This document shows, piece after piece, positions 32,952 to 41,368 of a DNA stretch of 64,000 nucleotides (its first letter is position 1; each line of letters begins with the position of its first letter). Made by a program: the position numbers and the translations under genes. Source of the DNA: Naasia lichenicola (GTDB taxonomy: Bacteria; Actinomycetota; Actinomycetes; Actinomycetales; Microbacteriaceae). The notes beneath the pieces were generated by a model. The model ran no database searches, was not told the DNA's origin, and saw nothing but the letters and a program-made list of their open reading frames with translations. The stretch is taken from contig NZ_SSSM01000003.1 of NCBI RefSeq assembly GCF_004801885.1, positions 496,001-560,000 on the forward strand. The letters run 5' to 3'.

Positions 32952-33931
32952 GAGGGCTGCCTCTTCAACGATCCGGCGAAGTAGGTGAGGAATGCACCAG
33001 CCTTGACCTGATTACCCACAGTCCCGGAGATTCGAACCTCGACGTAGTCTCCAGCGACCAGCTCGATATCGTCGGCTACAGCACTGGAAAAATCGAATGT
33101 AGCGCTGGCTAGTACCTCCGTTCCCCTACTTGTTTCCGAGCCGTTCTTGAAGAGGGAAATATACAGAGCGTTTCCGCTGGCAATGTTGTGGTTCACGGCT
33201 GCTTTGAATTCATACGTCCCCGTGTGCTGGGCAGTGAAGCGGTAGGTGCTGGTGCTGAAGTTGTTCAGGGTGTCGCGATTCTCGGCATCGAGGTGCACGA
33301 CGTCGCCGCTTGCTCCAAGCGCGTAAGCATTGGAAAGATACGCGCGGAAGTTTGGCTTCGTAGATGCGGGAGCGAGGATCCGATCGTTGTACAAAACAGC
33401 GACCGCTGAGCCGTTCGTGACGACCTTCGCGACTAGCAGGTTGTTCGCTGGGGTCGCGGGTACGGAGGAGCCGTTCGCGAGCGCTGAGTACTGCACGACA
33501 CCATTTAGATCGATGTAAACGTAGGTGTCTTTGCTTGCAGTAAACGCATACGAAGTCACCATAGCCGTTGTAAGACGCTTTCCGGCTATGTAGGAAACAG
33601 CTGCACTCATCGTGGCGTTTAGACCGGTGAGCGGGCTCCAGACACCGCCAGAGGCAACAAAATCACCCATTGATTCGTACAGGCGTGTGTAAGGACTGGC
33701 TTCTGCCGTCATGGCAGAGCCGGGAATCGTGCTAGCGGTGAGCTTAGTTCCGCTGAGGGTCGAGACATTGGTATCATCAATGCCGCCATTGACGACGACT
33801 GCCAACGCGTTGGCACCCTGATTCACCGACTCAGCGGTTATCTCATCATTCGGATCAACTTGAGGAACGGAGGCTAATATAGCTTTGTCTCGTGAGCCCG
33901 TCCTAGTTATTCTCAATATAGCAGAATGCAC
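32948..33931 (-). CDS. Receptor-binding fibre with C-terminal C1q/TNF-like domain
   Basis: About 327 residues if read from the GTG shown. After ~20 doubtful residues, VPQVDPNDEITAESVNQGAN begins real protein; the middle is beta-rich (TSYAFTASKDTYVYIDLNG); the last ~120 residues fit a C1q-like jelly roll (STYRFTAQHTGTYEFKAAV, ISLFKNGSETSRGTE, ELVAGDYVEVRISGTVG). Such trimers recognise host receptors. The upstream 29-bp promoter repeat overlaps the first codons, and no in-frame ATG with a ribosome-binding site follows, so the true start is unresolved. Confidence 0.65.
   Translation of the reverse strand: MHSAILRITRTGSRDKAILASVPQVDPNDEITAESVNQGANALAVVVNGGIDDTNVSTLSGTKLTASTIPGSAMTAEASPYTRLYESMGDFVASGGVWSPLTGLNATMSAAVSYIAGKRLTTAMVTSYAFTASKDTYVYIDLNGVVQYSALANGSSVPATPANNLLVAKVVTNGSAVAVLYNDRILAPASTKPNFRAYLSNAYALGASGDVVHLDAENRDTLNNFSTSTYRFTAQHTGTYEFKAAVNHNIASGNALYISLFKNGSETSRGTEVLASATFDFSSAVADDIELVAGDYVEVRISGTVGNQVKAGAFLTYFAGSLKRQPS
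33895..33923 (-). promoter_or_regulatory. Late-gene promoter/leader repeat, copy A (before fibre gene)
   Basis: Minus strand: TGCTATATT, six bases, then AACTAGGACGGGCT. TGCTATATT is a good extended -10, which would place +1 at the first A of the conserved 14-mer. The same 29-bp layout occurs at 36871-36899 and 39842-39870. Confidence 0.7.
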
Positions 33932-33955
33932 CGGGCGTGAAAATAGGCGAGGGGT

Positions 33956-36073
33956 CTATTCTTCGCTTATTCCACCGCCATAGAGCAGGGCATTGCTTTG
34001 AGATCCTTGGAGACGAGCCCGTAGCGCCGCAAACTTCGCAGCCGCGACCCGCGGATTATCAGTTAATTGAGGTAATGCCTTAATGAGGGCTGCCGCGTCG
34101 GCGTCTGACACCGTGCCGCTACCGTTAATCGCCTTAGCGAGCTGTGACGTCGCGGACTCGGCGAGTGACGTGTATGCGGCTGCGTTGTCGTCCAATCCAG
34201 CGTTGCCGAGGAAGGTCTGGACCCGCCCACCGATTTGTCCGCCGCCGCTACCAGCTTGTTGGAACAGTCCTTCGAGCTGGTCGAGTGTGCTGAGTCCGTT
34301 CGATGATGTCGCGAGAGCCTGTCCTGTCGTGGCGCTCAGACTTCCGAGACCAGGCGCCTGTTGGGATGATTCCCAATCTGTCGAGAGCGCGTAGAGCTGC
34401 TTGAGTTGCGCAGCCGCTTCTTCGTCCCCGGCGGCAAGTGCCTTCGTATATGCCTGCGCAAAGTCGGCACTAGATGCGCCAAATGGGTTCTCTTGTTCCT
34501 CGGGCGGCGTCGTGGCTGTTTGGTCCAAGGTGCCCGCGGGGTTCGTAGTGAAGCCTGGTTGGATCGTCGGGTCGATAGGCATGGCACCGGCATCGGACTC
34601 TGGATCGGTCAGTGCGTTCACGGCGATGCGAGAGCCGCCCTGACGGGCGATTAGTGGCACCACGCCTTGCGTGCCGGCTACGCCTGCAAGCGCGTCGGTG
34701 AGACCTCGAACCGCCGGCTTAGCCCCGCTTCCTCCGACGAGATCTGCAGCGGTGCGCAGTGTTGTGCCGGCTACTCGTGCAGCCGGATTTTTTAGGACGT
34801 TTGTCGCGGCGCCGCCAAGGGTATCCAGGAGCCCGTTGCCTCCCCCTGCAAATGCGTTTCCAACTCGTCCGCCGAAAGTCATCGCGTTGCGCTCGCCCTC
34901 ATCGATTATCTTGCCGACCTTGACAAATGGAGCAACTGAACTGCGAAGCTCATCCACTGTTTTGGAGCCGAAAATGTTGTCGTCGACGTACTGGGTCCAT
35001 TTCGGGTTATCCGGGAAGAGACCAGTGAGAGTGTCGCGAACCTTCGGCGTCAGAGCGGAAGCAACACCTCCGTTCGCACCCGCGCCAACGAAGAGGCGAT
35101 CCTCGAGTTCGTCACGTACGAGCTTCAGGACTGCTGCCTGATCGAGGCGTTCCGGAGTGCTGAGGCGATAGTTGTCGCCCTTACCGCTGAGATTCGCAAT
35201 GCGCTTCTCGAGCGCGCGGATGACGCCGATCGAGGCGTCCGGATCAGCTCCTGTAGCGAGTGAACCTGCCGGTCCCCCGTTGAGCTTGCCCATTTGCGCC
35301 TTGAAGATCTGACGAACCGACTTGGCATCTGCGTCCACAAGTCCGTTGTTCGAAATAGCCTGCTCAAGTACCTCGTCGAGTCCGGAGGTGTTGACGCCCT
35401 TCGCGGTGCCTACGGCATCCGCGGTTGCCTTGGTGATGATGCCGCTGCCGCCTGTTATAGCCGAGGCGATGCGCTCTGCGTCCGCAGGCTTCGTGATACC
35501 TGCGCCGGCAAGAGTCGAGATGGTCGCCTTCGGGTCCGTAGATCGCGCGAATGGTTTCGAGATGGTGCCGTACTGCGAGGTGAGAGCGTTGTCGCCCAAA
35601 GTGCGTAGCCGACCGGCGAGCGACGTCTTGGCAGCGGTGCCACCGGTCGCTTTGACCGCAGTGTTCACAGCTGCTTTGGATCCCACCCCACCCAGAGCCT
35701 TGATGCCTGCGCCCGCGAGCTTGAGACCGCTTCCTATAGGCAGGGATGTAACGCCACCAAGTAGTGCTTCGCCAGCTACGCCCTTACCTAGATCCGCTTC
35801 ACCTTCGGCTGAGTTCTGCAGCACCTTGCCTCCGGCGGAACCCCCGGCTCCTCCGATCAGTGCTCCCACGAGCCCGCCGATCGCCGTACCGAGTCCCGGA
35901 ACCACTGAGCCGAGCGCAGCGCCTGCTGCGCCGCCTGCCAATGCTCCTCCCGAACCGCCCAGTGTGGGAATCAATGACGTGAGAAACGTTCCCTTCTTCT
36001 TTTTAGGTGTGGCTACGCCTGTCGCCCAGTTCGGGTTCGCCTTAGCGATGAAATTCGGATCGTTTTGCATCAT
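33956..36073 (-). CDS. Internal virion / DNA-ejection-type protein
   Basis: 705 residues. Near the N-terminus is a long Gly/Ala-rich hydrophobic stretch (GSGGALAGGAAGAALG, IGGLVGALIGGAGGSAGGK) able to insert in membranes; the rest is helical, with Gln/Ala-rich and low-complexity parts (SATTGQALATSSNGLS). The position after nozzle-type and before fibre genes, size and membrane-active glycine zipper fit the ejection proteins of podoviruses (compare T7 gp14-16), but no lytic transglycosylase motif is seen. The start overlaps the preceding gene (ATGATG... with stop TGA). Confidence 0.6.
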   Translation of the reverse strand: MMQNDPNFIAKANPNWATGVATPKKKKGTFLTSLIPTLGGSGGALAGGAAGAALGSVVPGLGTAIGGLVGALIGGAGGSAGGKVLQNSAEGEADLGKGVAGEALLGGVTSLPIGSGLKLAGAGIKALGGVGSKAAVNTAVKATGGTAAKTSLAGRLRTLGDNALTSQYGTISKPFARSTDPKATISTLAGAGITKPADAERIASAITGGSGIITKATADAVGTAKGVNTSGLDEVLEQAISNNGLVDADAKSVRQIFKAQMGKLNGGPAGSLATGADPDASIGVIRALEKRIANLSGKGDNYRLSTPERLDQAAVLKLVRDELEDRLFVGAGANGGVASALTPKVRDTLTGLFPDNPKWTQYVDDNIFGSKTVDELRSSVAPFVKVGKIIDEGERNAMTFGGRVGNAFAGGGNGLLDTLGGAATNVLKNPAARVAGTTLRTAADLVGGSGAKPAVRGLTDALAGVAGTQGVVPLIARQGGSRIAVNALTDPESDAGAMPIDPTIQPGFTTNPAGTLDQTATTPPEEQENPFGASSADFAQAYTKALAAGDEEAAAQLKQLYALSTDWESSQQAPGLGSLSATTGQALATSSNGLSTLDQLEGLFQQAGSGGGQIGGRVQTFLGNAGLDDNAAAYTSLAESATSQLAKAINGSGTVSDADAAALIKALPQLTDNPRVAAAKFAALRARLQGSQSNALLYGGGISEE

Positions 36074-36855
36074 GCACCTCCCAAGATGTAGCTATATCGC
36101 TGGACGTCGACAGGGTTGAACTGCCCGATGCCGGTCTTGACCTGGTTGGAGTTCTTGAGGATCGCGGCTGAGGTCTTGTCGCCCGCCTTAGCCATCATCT
36201 GGATGACGTTGATGATCGGCTGATTGGTAGCCGTGGCGTACTGCGCCGCCGTGATCGGCTGACCGGATGCGTTCACGAAGTAGAATCCGCTTGATGCGCT
36301 CTTGCCATCGTTGAAGCCGTACTGGGCAGGCGGCTTGGCAGCACTTGTCGTTGCGGTCTTGTCGGTGCCCGTCAAGTACGCACCGATACCGGCAGTCGAG
36401 CTGGAGGCTGCAGCAGCTGCGGACTTCTGCAGCGCGTAGCTCAGATCAAATTGGCGCTGTTGCTCGGCAAGAGTCGCCGCGCTCTGGTCGGCGCCGATCT
36501 CGTTATCCCGGATGCCTTGCGCCTGGCTGACAGCTTTCAGCTGCAGATCGCTGAGGGACTGAGCAAGCGTGGTGGCTTTCGCAGCGCCTGTGGCTTTGAG
36601 ACCGGCGACGGCTGGTGCGAAGTCGGTGGCGGCATACTTTGCCTGCTCCCCCACGGGGATGCCAGAGAAGCCAAGACCACGCGTTCGAGCGCCGTTCAAT
36701 ATGTTTTCGTTGGCGACGCCGAGTTTGGCTTCTGCCTGAGCGATGCCAGCCTCTGTCTCACCCGGGACGGCATCGAGTTGAGACTGTACGACCTTACGAC
36801 TGGGATCGTAATAGGGGTTCAATTCAGCAAGGATCTGATCGAGGCTTCTTGCCAC
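36070..36855 (-). CDS. Probable internal virion protein
   Basis: 261 residues, mostly alpha-helical and Ala/Gln-rich (VVQSQLDAVPGETEAGIAQA, TTLAQSLSDLQLKAVSQAQG), without TM segments, as in small ejection proteins. GTG start (GTGGCAAGAAGC) lies 29 nt downstream of the predicted +1 of promoter copy B. Coupled to the 705-residue gene by a 4-bp overlap, so the two form one translational unit. Family not recognised; role inferred from position. Confidence 0.55.
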   Translation of the reverse strand: MARSLDQILAELNPYYDPSRKVVQSQLDAVPGETEAGIAQAEAKLGVANENILNGARTRGLGFSGIPVGEQAKYAATDFAPAVAGLKATGAAKATTLAQSLSDLQLKAVSQAQGIRDNEIGADQSAATLAEQQRQFDLSYALQKSAAAAASSSTAGIGAYLTGTDKTATTSAAKPPAQYGFNDGKSASSGFYFVNASGQPITAAQYATATNQPIINVIQMMAKAGDKTSAAILKNSNQVKTGIGQFNPVDVQRYSYILGGA

Positions 36856-36870
36856 TCAATATTCTCGTAA

Positions 36871-36899
36871 AGCCCGTCCTAGTTATACTCAAAATAACA
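36871..36899 (-). promoter_or_regulatory. Late-gene promoter/leader repeat, copy B (before internal virion genes)
   Basis: Minus strand: TGTTATTTT, six bases, AACTAGGACGGGCT, then TTTACG. Same spacing as copies A and C. The predicted transcript leader before the GTG start is only about 29 nt, with no Shine-Dalgarno next to the start; the conserved AGGACGGG is 15-20 nt upstream. Confidence 0.7.
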
Positions 36900-36922
36900 T
36901 AATGGACGCGTACTGAATAGTG

Positions 36923-37222
36923 CTACGCGCTGAGATCGAACGCGATATCCGACGGATTGGTCGAGAGTGCATCCTTTCCCGGCTTGGCTACCTTGAGGAT
37001 GCGATTGTTCAGGCTGTCCACGGCGCCGTAGATGCCGATGTTGCCGTCAGTCCCCTTGATCATGAAGCCATAATCACCGTTGGGCATCTTGCCGATCGTC
37101 ATTCGGTCGCCGCCAAACGACTTGGCGATCACTTCGAGATCGAGCTTGGCGAAGTTCGAGTTGGAAGTGCGAATAATCGAATTTGTATCCGCGCCATTGA
37201 TCTGCTGCAGTCTATTTGCCAT
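36923..37222 (-). CDS. Small virion-associated hypothetical protein
   Basis: 99 residues: MANRLQQINGADTNSIIRTS and SFGGDRMTIGKMPNGDYGFMIKG, beta-rich. A 'G-N-I-G-I-Y-G-A-V-D-S-L' stretch resembles small fibre-binding or decoration modules. It overlaps the nozzle-type gene by the ATGA rule and is the last gene before promoter repeat B. No homologue recognised. Confidence 0.5.
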   Translation of the reverse strand: MANRLQQINGADTNSIIRTSNSNFAKLDLEVIAKSFGGDRMTIGKMPNGDYGFMIKGTDGNIGIYGAVDSLNNRILKVAKPGKDALSTNPSDIAFDLSA

Positions 37223-39189
37223 CAGACTAACCTTTGCACTTCGATAGCCAGAATCTCACTGTCAAATTCCACGGGCTCGCGCGCAGCATCGTGCTTATAG
37301 CGACGCTGGAGGCGCTTGAACTCTACGGGAATCGACAGGAAGGTTGGCTCGACGTTGCGAGTTCCTGAGTAGCGGAGACCTGAATTGAAGCGACGACCAG
37401 TGTTATAGCGAAATCCGCCACTCAGCTCCACGTCGAAGTAAATAGGAGCCTCTTCCATGTCTTTCGTCCAACCCGCCTGTATGGAATACTGCCCACTCGT
37501 CGAAAGGAAACTCGGACGCCACTTTGTTACTCGCTTTGGGGTACCAGGGTTGTCAAAGCTGCCGTACGAGGTCCTCAGCTCGAAGGCGATTGCGTCGCCC
37601 ATATTGTGGTAGTCATTGCTTTGGAGCTCTCCATAGAAGAGCGCAGCGACCCTATTGCTTGCTTGGATGAAGACGTCGTCCTGAGCGTATTTGGAGAACG
37701 TCCGTCCGATCGGGGTGTTGACGTCGCGACTCTCGAGCTTGCCGAGCAACAGGTTGAAGACGAAGCACTCTTCGTTGTCGGAGGCGCCATTCGGTTTATA
37801 AAAGATGTAGAGACGATTAAGATAGATATCGAGCTTGATCGTGGTCTTGTCGGCGATGTCCAGGTACTCCTGGAGGAACGCCTTAGCGATGTTGTCCTCA
37901 CCGGCACCGTTGTCCTTCCAGATCCCTTCGTGATCCGCGTAATACATGAAGTTCGCATCAAAGACGAGCGACTCCTGACTGAATGTGCCGCGCTGACTCG
38001 CTGCCTCGTCAAGATTGAAGGTGTCGTCGGTCGATCCGAAGAGCGAAAACTTGTTCCTGTGGGCGAAGAGGTAGAGCACTCCGTTGAGCTTTCCGAACGC
38101 CGTAAGGGAGTCGGATGCCTTCGGGGCAGGGGCGTACAAGAAGTCGGTGCTCGTGTAGGTCAGGTAGTCGCCGAAGTTGCTCCAGAAGCCGCGGCTGCCA
38201 TCCTCGACGTCGTTGAATAAGAGCAACCCCTTGTGCTCCATGATCAGATCAGGGATATAGGGAGCGTTGGTTAGCTCTGTCCAGCCAAGGGTCGCAAGGT
38301 CGAGCTTCCACGGCTTCTCCTTGCCGTTCACTAGATAAAGCGCATCCTGAACCATCGCGAAGCGGTACCTGGTCGCGGTCGAGTTGAAGTCGTCCTTGAG
38401 CGGCGTCGTGGCTCCAGTAACGTCGTCGACACTGGAGATCGTCGACCCGTGGGCTATGACCGTGAGTGTCTGACCGTTCGGGCGGTAGGCACGGAACGTC
38501 CCTTTGGTCGGTGTTGATGTCGCGCTCGAGAGCTTGACGTTTGCAGCGAAAGCTTGCGGACTCCAGTTGCCGGCATTGCCAACGAGTGCGGTAGCGCCCG
38601 TGGCGGTCGTTGATAGTTCGTAGGCTCCGGACCGGGCGTTCTGGAGTGAGACAGTCATCCAAAGGGTGGTGCCACTGCTCGCCGACGGAGTTGAGATGAA
38701 GTACACGGGCACGTAGTCGAAAGTCGAGGCAACGTCTGCAGGCGCGATCGAGCTGCGGCAGAGCAGGACGCCCGGGACCCCACCGGCGTCCGAGTGGATC
38801 TCGACGAGCACGACGCCCGAGCTTGATGGGGTGCTTCTGATCCGGACTTCGGCTTTGGTGAGACGCTGTGACGAGCCGCTCATTGTGAGCCTCTGAGAGA
38901 CGCTCTGCGATGCGTTGACCTCTATGACTGACGGATCAGCCACAGATGTGACGGAAGCCGTCACGGACTCTCCCACGGGTACTGAGTAGCGATCGCAACC
39001 GCGTCGTGTCTTGTACCTCCCGATCTTCACGAAGCGGGCGTCGATCGCCTCGATGAGTTCCGTAGGCGCGACGTCGTCATTGTCTTTATAAGTATTGCGA
39101 CCACCCTTGAAGCTGATCTGGTTGGTGATCGCCTTCCGGGTAGTAATGGACGGGATGATCGTCCGGTAGCCGAACCTAGATTTCCGCAC
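37222..39189 (-). CDS. Tail nozzle-type protein (T7 gp12-like role)
   Basis: About 655 residues. The N-terminal KGGRNTYKDNDDVAPTELIE, then AIDARFVKIGRYKTRRGCDRY, is the opening of beta-propeller nozzle proteins of short-tailed phages (N-p-x-E-x-x-x-x-x-N...R-x-G), and the middle has repeated propeller-type blades (LYLVNGKEKPWKLDLATLGW; NGVLYLFAHRNKFSLFGS). It would close the tail tube and bind fibres. Start uncertain: GTG at 39189 (GAGG 7 nt upstream) is chosen over a GTG 12 codons earlier; both overlap the previous gene. Confidence 0.68.
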   Translation of the reverse strand: MRKSRFGYRTIIPSITTRKAITNQISFKGGRNTYKDNDDVAPTELIEAIDARFVKIGRYKTRRGCDRYSVPVGESVTASVTSVADPSVIEVNASQSVSQRLTMSGSSQRLTKAEVRIRSTPSSSGVVLVEIHSDAGGVPGVLLCRSSIAPADVASTFDYVPVYFISTPSASSGTTLWMTVSLQNARSGAYELSTTATGATALVGNAGNWSPQAFAANVKLSSATSTPTKGTFRAYRPNGQTLTVIAHGSTISSVDDVTGATTPLKDDFNSTATRYRFAMVQDALYLVNGKEKPWKLDLATLGWTELTNAPYIPDLIMEHKGLLLFNDVEDGSRGFWSNFGDYLTYTSTDFLYAPAPKASDSLTAFGKLNGVLYLFAHRNKFSLFGSTDDTFNLDEAASQRGTFSQESLVFDANFMYYADHEGIWKDNGAGEDNIAKAFLQEYLDIADKTTIKLDIYLNRLYIFYKPNGASDNEECFVFNLLLGKLESRDVNTPIGRTFSKYAQDDVFIQASNRVAALFYGELQSNDYHNMGDAIAFELRTSYGSFDNPGTPKRVTKWRPSFLSTSGQYSIQAGWTKDMEEAPIYFDVELSGGFRYNTGRRFNSGLRYSGTRNVEPTFLSIPVEFKRLQRRYKHDAAREPVEFDSEILAIEVQRLV

Positions 39190-39829
39190 CGCGCATCCTC
39201 GATGAGCGGACCTTGCCAGGGGCACGCTTGCGAAGACCGTAGCGCCCCAGAAGGTCTTCGCTCAGATCTTCGCATTGACGGTCGTAGACCGCAGCGATGT
39301 CGAAGTTTTGGCGATAACGCTCCACACCAGCCAACCCGCCTTTGATGAGGATGTTCTTGAATTCAACGGGAAGCTGAGGCTTGTCCTCAGTGCTGTCCTC
39401 GAGACGCTTGGGCGCGATGCCATGGCGCACCCGAGCGATGTACTCACGGTCGGTCGGGCAGTTCCAGTAGATCTCGCCTGCGTAGTCGGTGTAGCTCGTC
39501 GGTCTACCAGGTCTGCTGGTATCCGGCATCGGGTACTGCTCAAAGAAGAGATCCGGAGCCAGATATAGAGGATGGCTCGTGCTGTTTGTTGTCGCGTCGG
39601 TCAGCGTGATATCGATGATGTCCTGGTGGTCGCTCTCGTAATCAAGGGTCACCGTGTCGGCGCTCATCTCTTCGTCGAAGATGTCCTCGGTAAATTTGAA
39701 GCGGTGGTGTCCGAGGACTTCATCAGACTTGTCCTGGATGTACCGCAGCACTCGATCCCGAGAGAAGGTGGGATCCTTCGCATCGTCGATAATCGAATCA
39801 ATGACATTGGCGGTCGAATAGTCTGCCAT
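39176..39829 (-). CDS. Tail adaptor-type protein (T7 gp11-like role)
   Basis: 217 residues, helical ends around a beta-rich centre (DYSTANVIDSIIDDAKDPTF; LGHHRFKFTEDIFDEEMSAD; PQLPVEFKNILIKGGLAGVE). Size and order (just before the large nozzle-like gene) match head-to-tail adaptors of podoviruses. ATG lies 26 nt after the predicted +1 of promoter copy C. The call rests on gene order and general features, not on a recognised motif. Confidence 0.6.
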   Translation of the reverse strand: MADYSTANVIDSIIDDAKDPTFSRDRVLRYIQDKSDEVLGHHRFKFTEDIFDEEMSADTVTLDYESDHQDIIDITLTDATTNSTSHPLYLAPDLFFEQYPMPDTSRPGRPTSYTDYAGEIYWNCPTDREYIARVRHGIAPKRLEDSTEDKPQLPVEFKNILIKGGLAGVERYRQNFDIAAVYDRQCEDLSEDLLGRYGLRKRAPGKVRSSRMRGAEI

Positions 39830-39841
39830 TTAGCATCCGTG

Positions 39842-39870
39842 AGCCCGTCCTAGTTCCTTTGAATATAACA
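39842..39870 (-). promoter_or_regulatory. Late-gene promoter/leader repeat, copy C (before tail adaptor gene)
   Basis: Minus strand: TGTTATATT, six bases, AACTAGGACGGGCT, then CACGG. The extended -10 begins inside the T run of the terminator just upstream (39876-39901), so one transcript stops where the next begins. Confidence 0.72.
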
Positions 39871-39875
39871 AAAAG

Positions 39876-39901
39876 AAGCGGTCCTGCATATAGGACCGCT
39901 T
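39876..39901 (-). terminator. Rho-independent terminator after capsid genes
   Basis: Perfect 9-bp stem AAGCGGTCC/GGACCGCTT with an 8-nt loop, followed on the minus strand by CTTTTTGTT. It ends the scaffold-capsid transcript 20 bp after the last stop codon. Confidence 0.88.
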
Positions 39902-39920
39902 CTGTGGACGCTAGCTTTGG

Positions 39921-40307
39921 CTAAGCCTGGCGAGCCCAAGTTCCGATCACTGATTCGACGATCCAACCAGTTACGCCGGTCGTGCCGGTGCCGCGCAAGG
40001 TGATGAGATCACCGTACTTGTTGGTCGTTTTGTCGGAGATCAGATCCTTATTCACTGTGGCGGTGTATCCGTTTCCGGTTACTCCGTCCGACGCGTTCGG
40101 ATCGATCGTGACAGTCGGTTGATTACCCGAAGTCGCACTCTGTCCGACGTGAATTGTGAAGGTCAGACCCGCTGTGCTCGCTGGCAGCGAGATAACTGCA
40201 TCTGATTGCACGTCCTGGACGATGCCTGAGTCAGCTGCGGTAAGGGTCTTGTTGCCCGTCACTGCTGCCGACAGGAAGCCTTTGCGAGTGTTGTTGATTA
40301 CTGGCAT
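39921..40307 (-). CDS. Probable head decoration protein
   Basis: 128 residues, beta-rich, Ser/Thr/Gly-rich: RKGFLSAAVTGNKTLTAADS, DAVISLPASTAGLTFTIHVG, YGDLITLRGTGTTGVTGWIV. This repeating strand pattern resembles capsid-surface or C-terminal fibre modules (a similar 'S-L-P-A-S-T-A-G' segment occurs at the tailspike C-terminus). Position behind the capsid gene favours decoration. ATG overlaps the preceding TAA. Confidence 0.5.
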   Translation of the reverse strand: MPVINNTRKGFLSAAVTGNKTLTAADSGIVQDVQSDAVISLPASTAGLTFTIHVGQSATSGNQPTVTIDPNASDGVTGNGYTATVNKDLISDKTTNKYGDLITLRGTGTTGVTGWIVESVIGTWARQA

Positions 40308-40492
40308 TACTTGCCCTCCTCGGCTTTGTCAGCCTTGTTACGAGCTTCGGCAGTCTTTTTGGCATCGAACTGGAAGCCGAGGCGCACGAATGCGTCGGCT
40401 TGCGGAACGTTCAAAGCCTCGAGTTCTTCACCTGACTCTTTGTGGACGTACACGCCCACAACGTTTGCTTTTTCACTTGCTTCAGTTGCCAT
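40307..40492 (-). CDS. Small hypothetical head protein
   Basis: 61 residues, charged with a Lys/Glu/Ala-rich tail: VVGVYVHKESGEELEALNVP then ADAFVRLGFQFDAKKTAE. The first part looks like a small beta hairpin domain ('Y-V-H-K-E-S-G-E-E-L') found in phage head-region proteins following the major capsid gene. Unknown role; clearly co-transcribed with the capsid. Confidence 0.5.
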   Translation of the reverse strand: MATEASEKANVVGVYVHKESGEELEALNVPQADAFVRLGFQFDAKKTAEARNKADKAEEGK

Positions 40493-40513
40493 GATTGATG
40501 GTCTCCTTGCCGA

Positions 40514-41350
40514 TTAGGCGTTCTTGTGGACGCGTATCGCAACGCCCTTGTTCTTTGGGATGAAGGCGTCGTAGTAACGGCGACCTTCCGCAACTGCGCC
40601 GTCGACACCACGGACTTCAGTGAGCACGCGGACCATGTTGAACTTGGTCGGCGCAACGAGAACCTGCCTATGGACGGTCAGGTAGTCGATGTTCGCTGGG
40701 AACCACGAAGTCGGGATCTTCACCAACGTGTTGCCGTCCACGGTGCCGATGATTCCCTTTTTGAGGTCGTCATAGGCGTGGTCGCAGCCCTTGATGAAGT
40801 TCTGGTCCAGCTTGAACAGGTTGTACGTGGTTGGCGTCAGGTAGGTGACACGGTCTTCTGGCGCGACTTCAGCATCGTCGAGTGCAGCCTGATCAGCGAG
40901 GAACGTCGTGTAGGCGTTGGTGCTGTTGAGGGCGGCGGTCGCTTGCTTTTGGTTGTTGGCTACCGCGTACGCGACAAGCACTGCAAGGCGGTACTTGTCG
41001 GTGTTAGGAACTGACACCTGGCGGACTTGGCGCTTGACGGCGGTGTTAGCTTCTTGGATCAGCATGCTGTCCTCGAGGTTGCCGCGGTCGACGCTGAAGG
41101 TAAACGACTTGTCCTGGGACATCGTGAACTCTTGTGTGCCGGTTCCGAGTTCGATCAGCGAGCCGAAGCGCTCGGTTCCGTTACGGATGTAATCGACTTC
41201 GTCGACGACATCGACGGTGTAGATCGTTACGGTCTTCACACCTGTGAACTCAAGGCGAATGCCCTTGTTGATGATCATGTCGGTCTTCGACTCAGTAAAG
41301 AACTTTTCGTCGAGGACCTTCAGATGCGCCTTTGCATAGTTTTGTGACAT
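40514..41350 (-). CDS. Major capsid protein
   Basis: 278 residues. MSQNYAKAHLKVLDEKFFTE, then IRLEFTGVKTVTIYTVDVVD and a central FTFSVDRGNLEDSMLIQEAN, DKYRLAVLVAYAVANNQ; the C-terminal half has beta strands and KIPTSWFPANIDYLTVH. Features are those of HK97-fold capsids (N-terminal arm, long spine helix, strand-rich A domain). It directly follows the acidic scaffold-like gene and precedes decoration genes, which is the main evidence. Expected to be the most abundant virion protein. Confidence 0.72.
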   Translation of the reverse strand: MSQNYAKAHLKVLDEKFFTESKTDMIINKGIRLEFTGVKTVTIYTVDVVDEVDYIRNGTERFGSLIELGTGTQEFTMSQDKSFTFSVDRGNLEDSMLIQEANTAVKRQVRQVSVPNTDKYRLAVLVAYAVANNQKQATAALNSTNAYTTFLADQAALDDAEVAPEDRVTYLTPTTYNLFKLDQNFIKGCDHAYDDLKKGIIGTVDGNTLVKIPTSWFPANIDYLTVHRQVLVAPTKFNMVRVLTEVRGVDGAVAEGRRYYDAFIPKNKGVAIRVHKNA

Positions 41351-41368
41351 TTGGGGTTACTCCATAAA

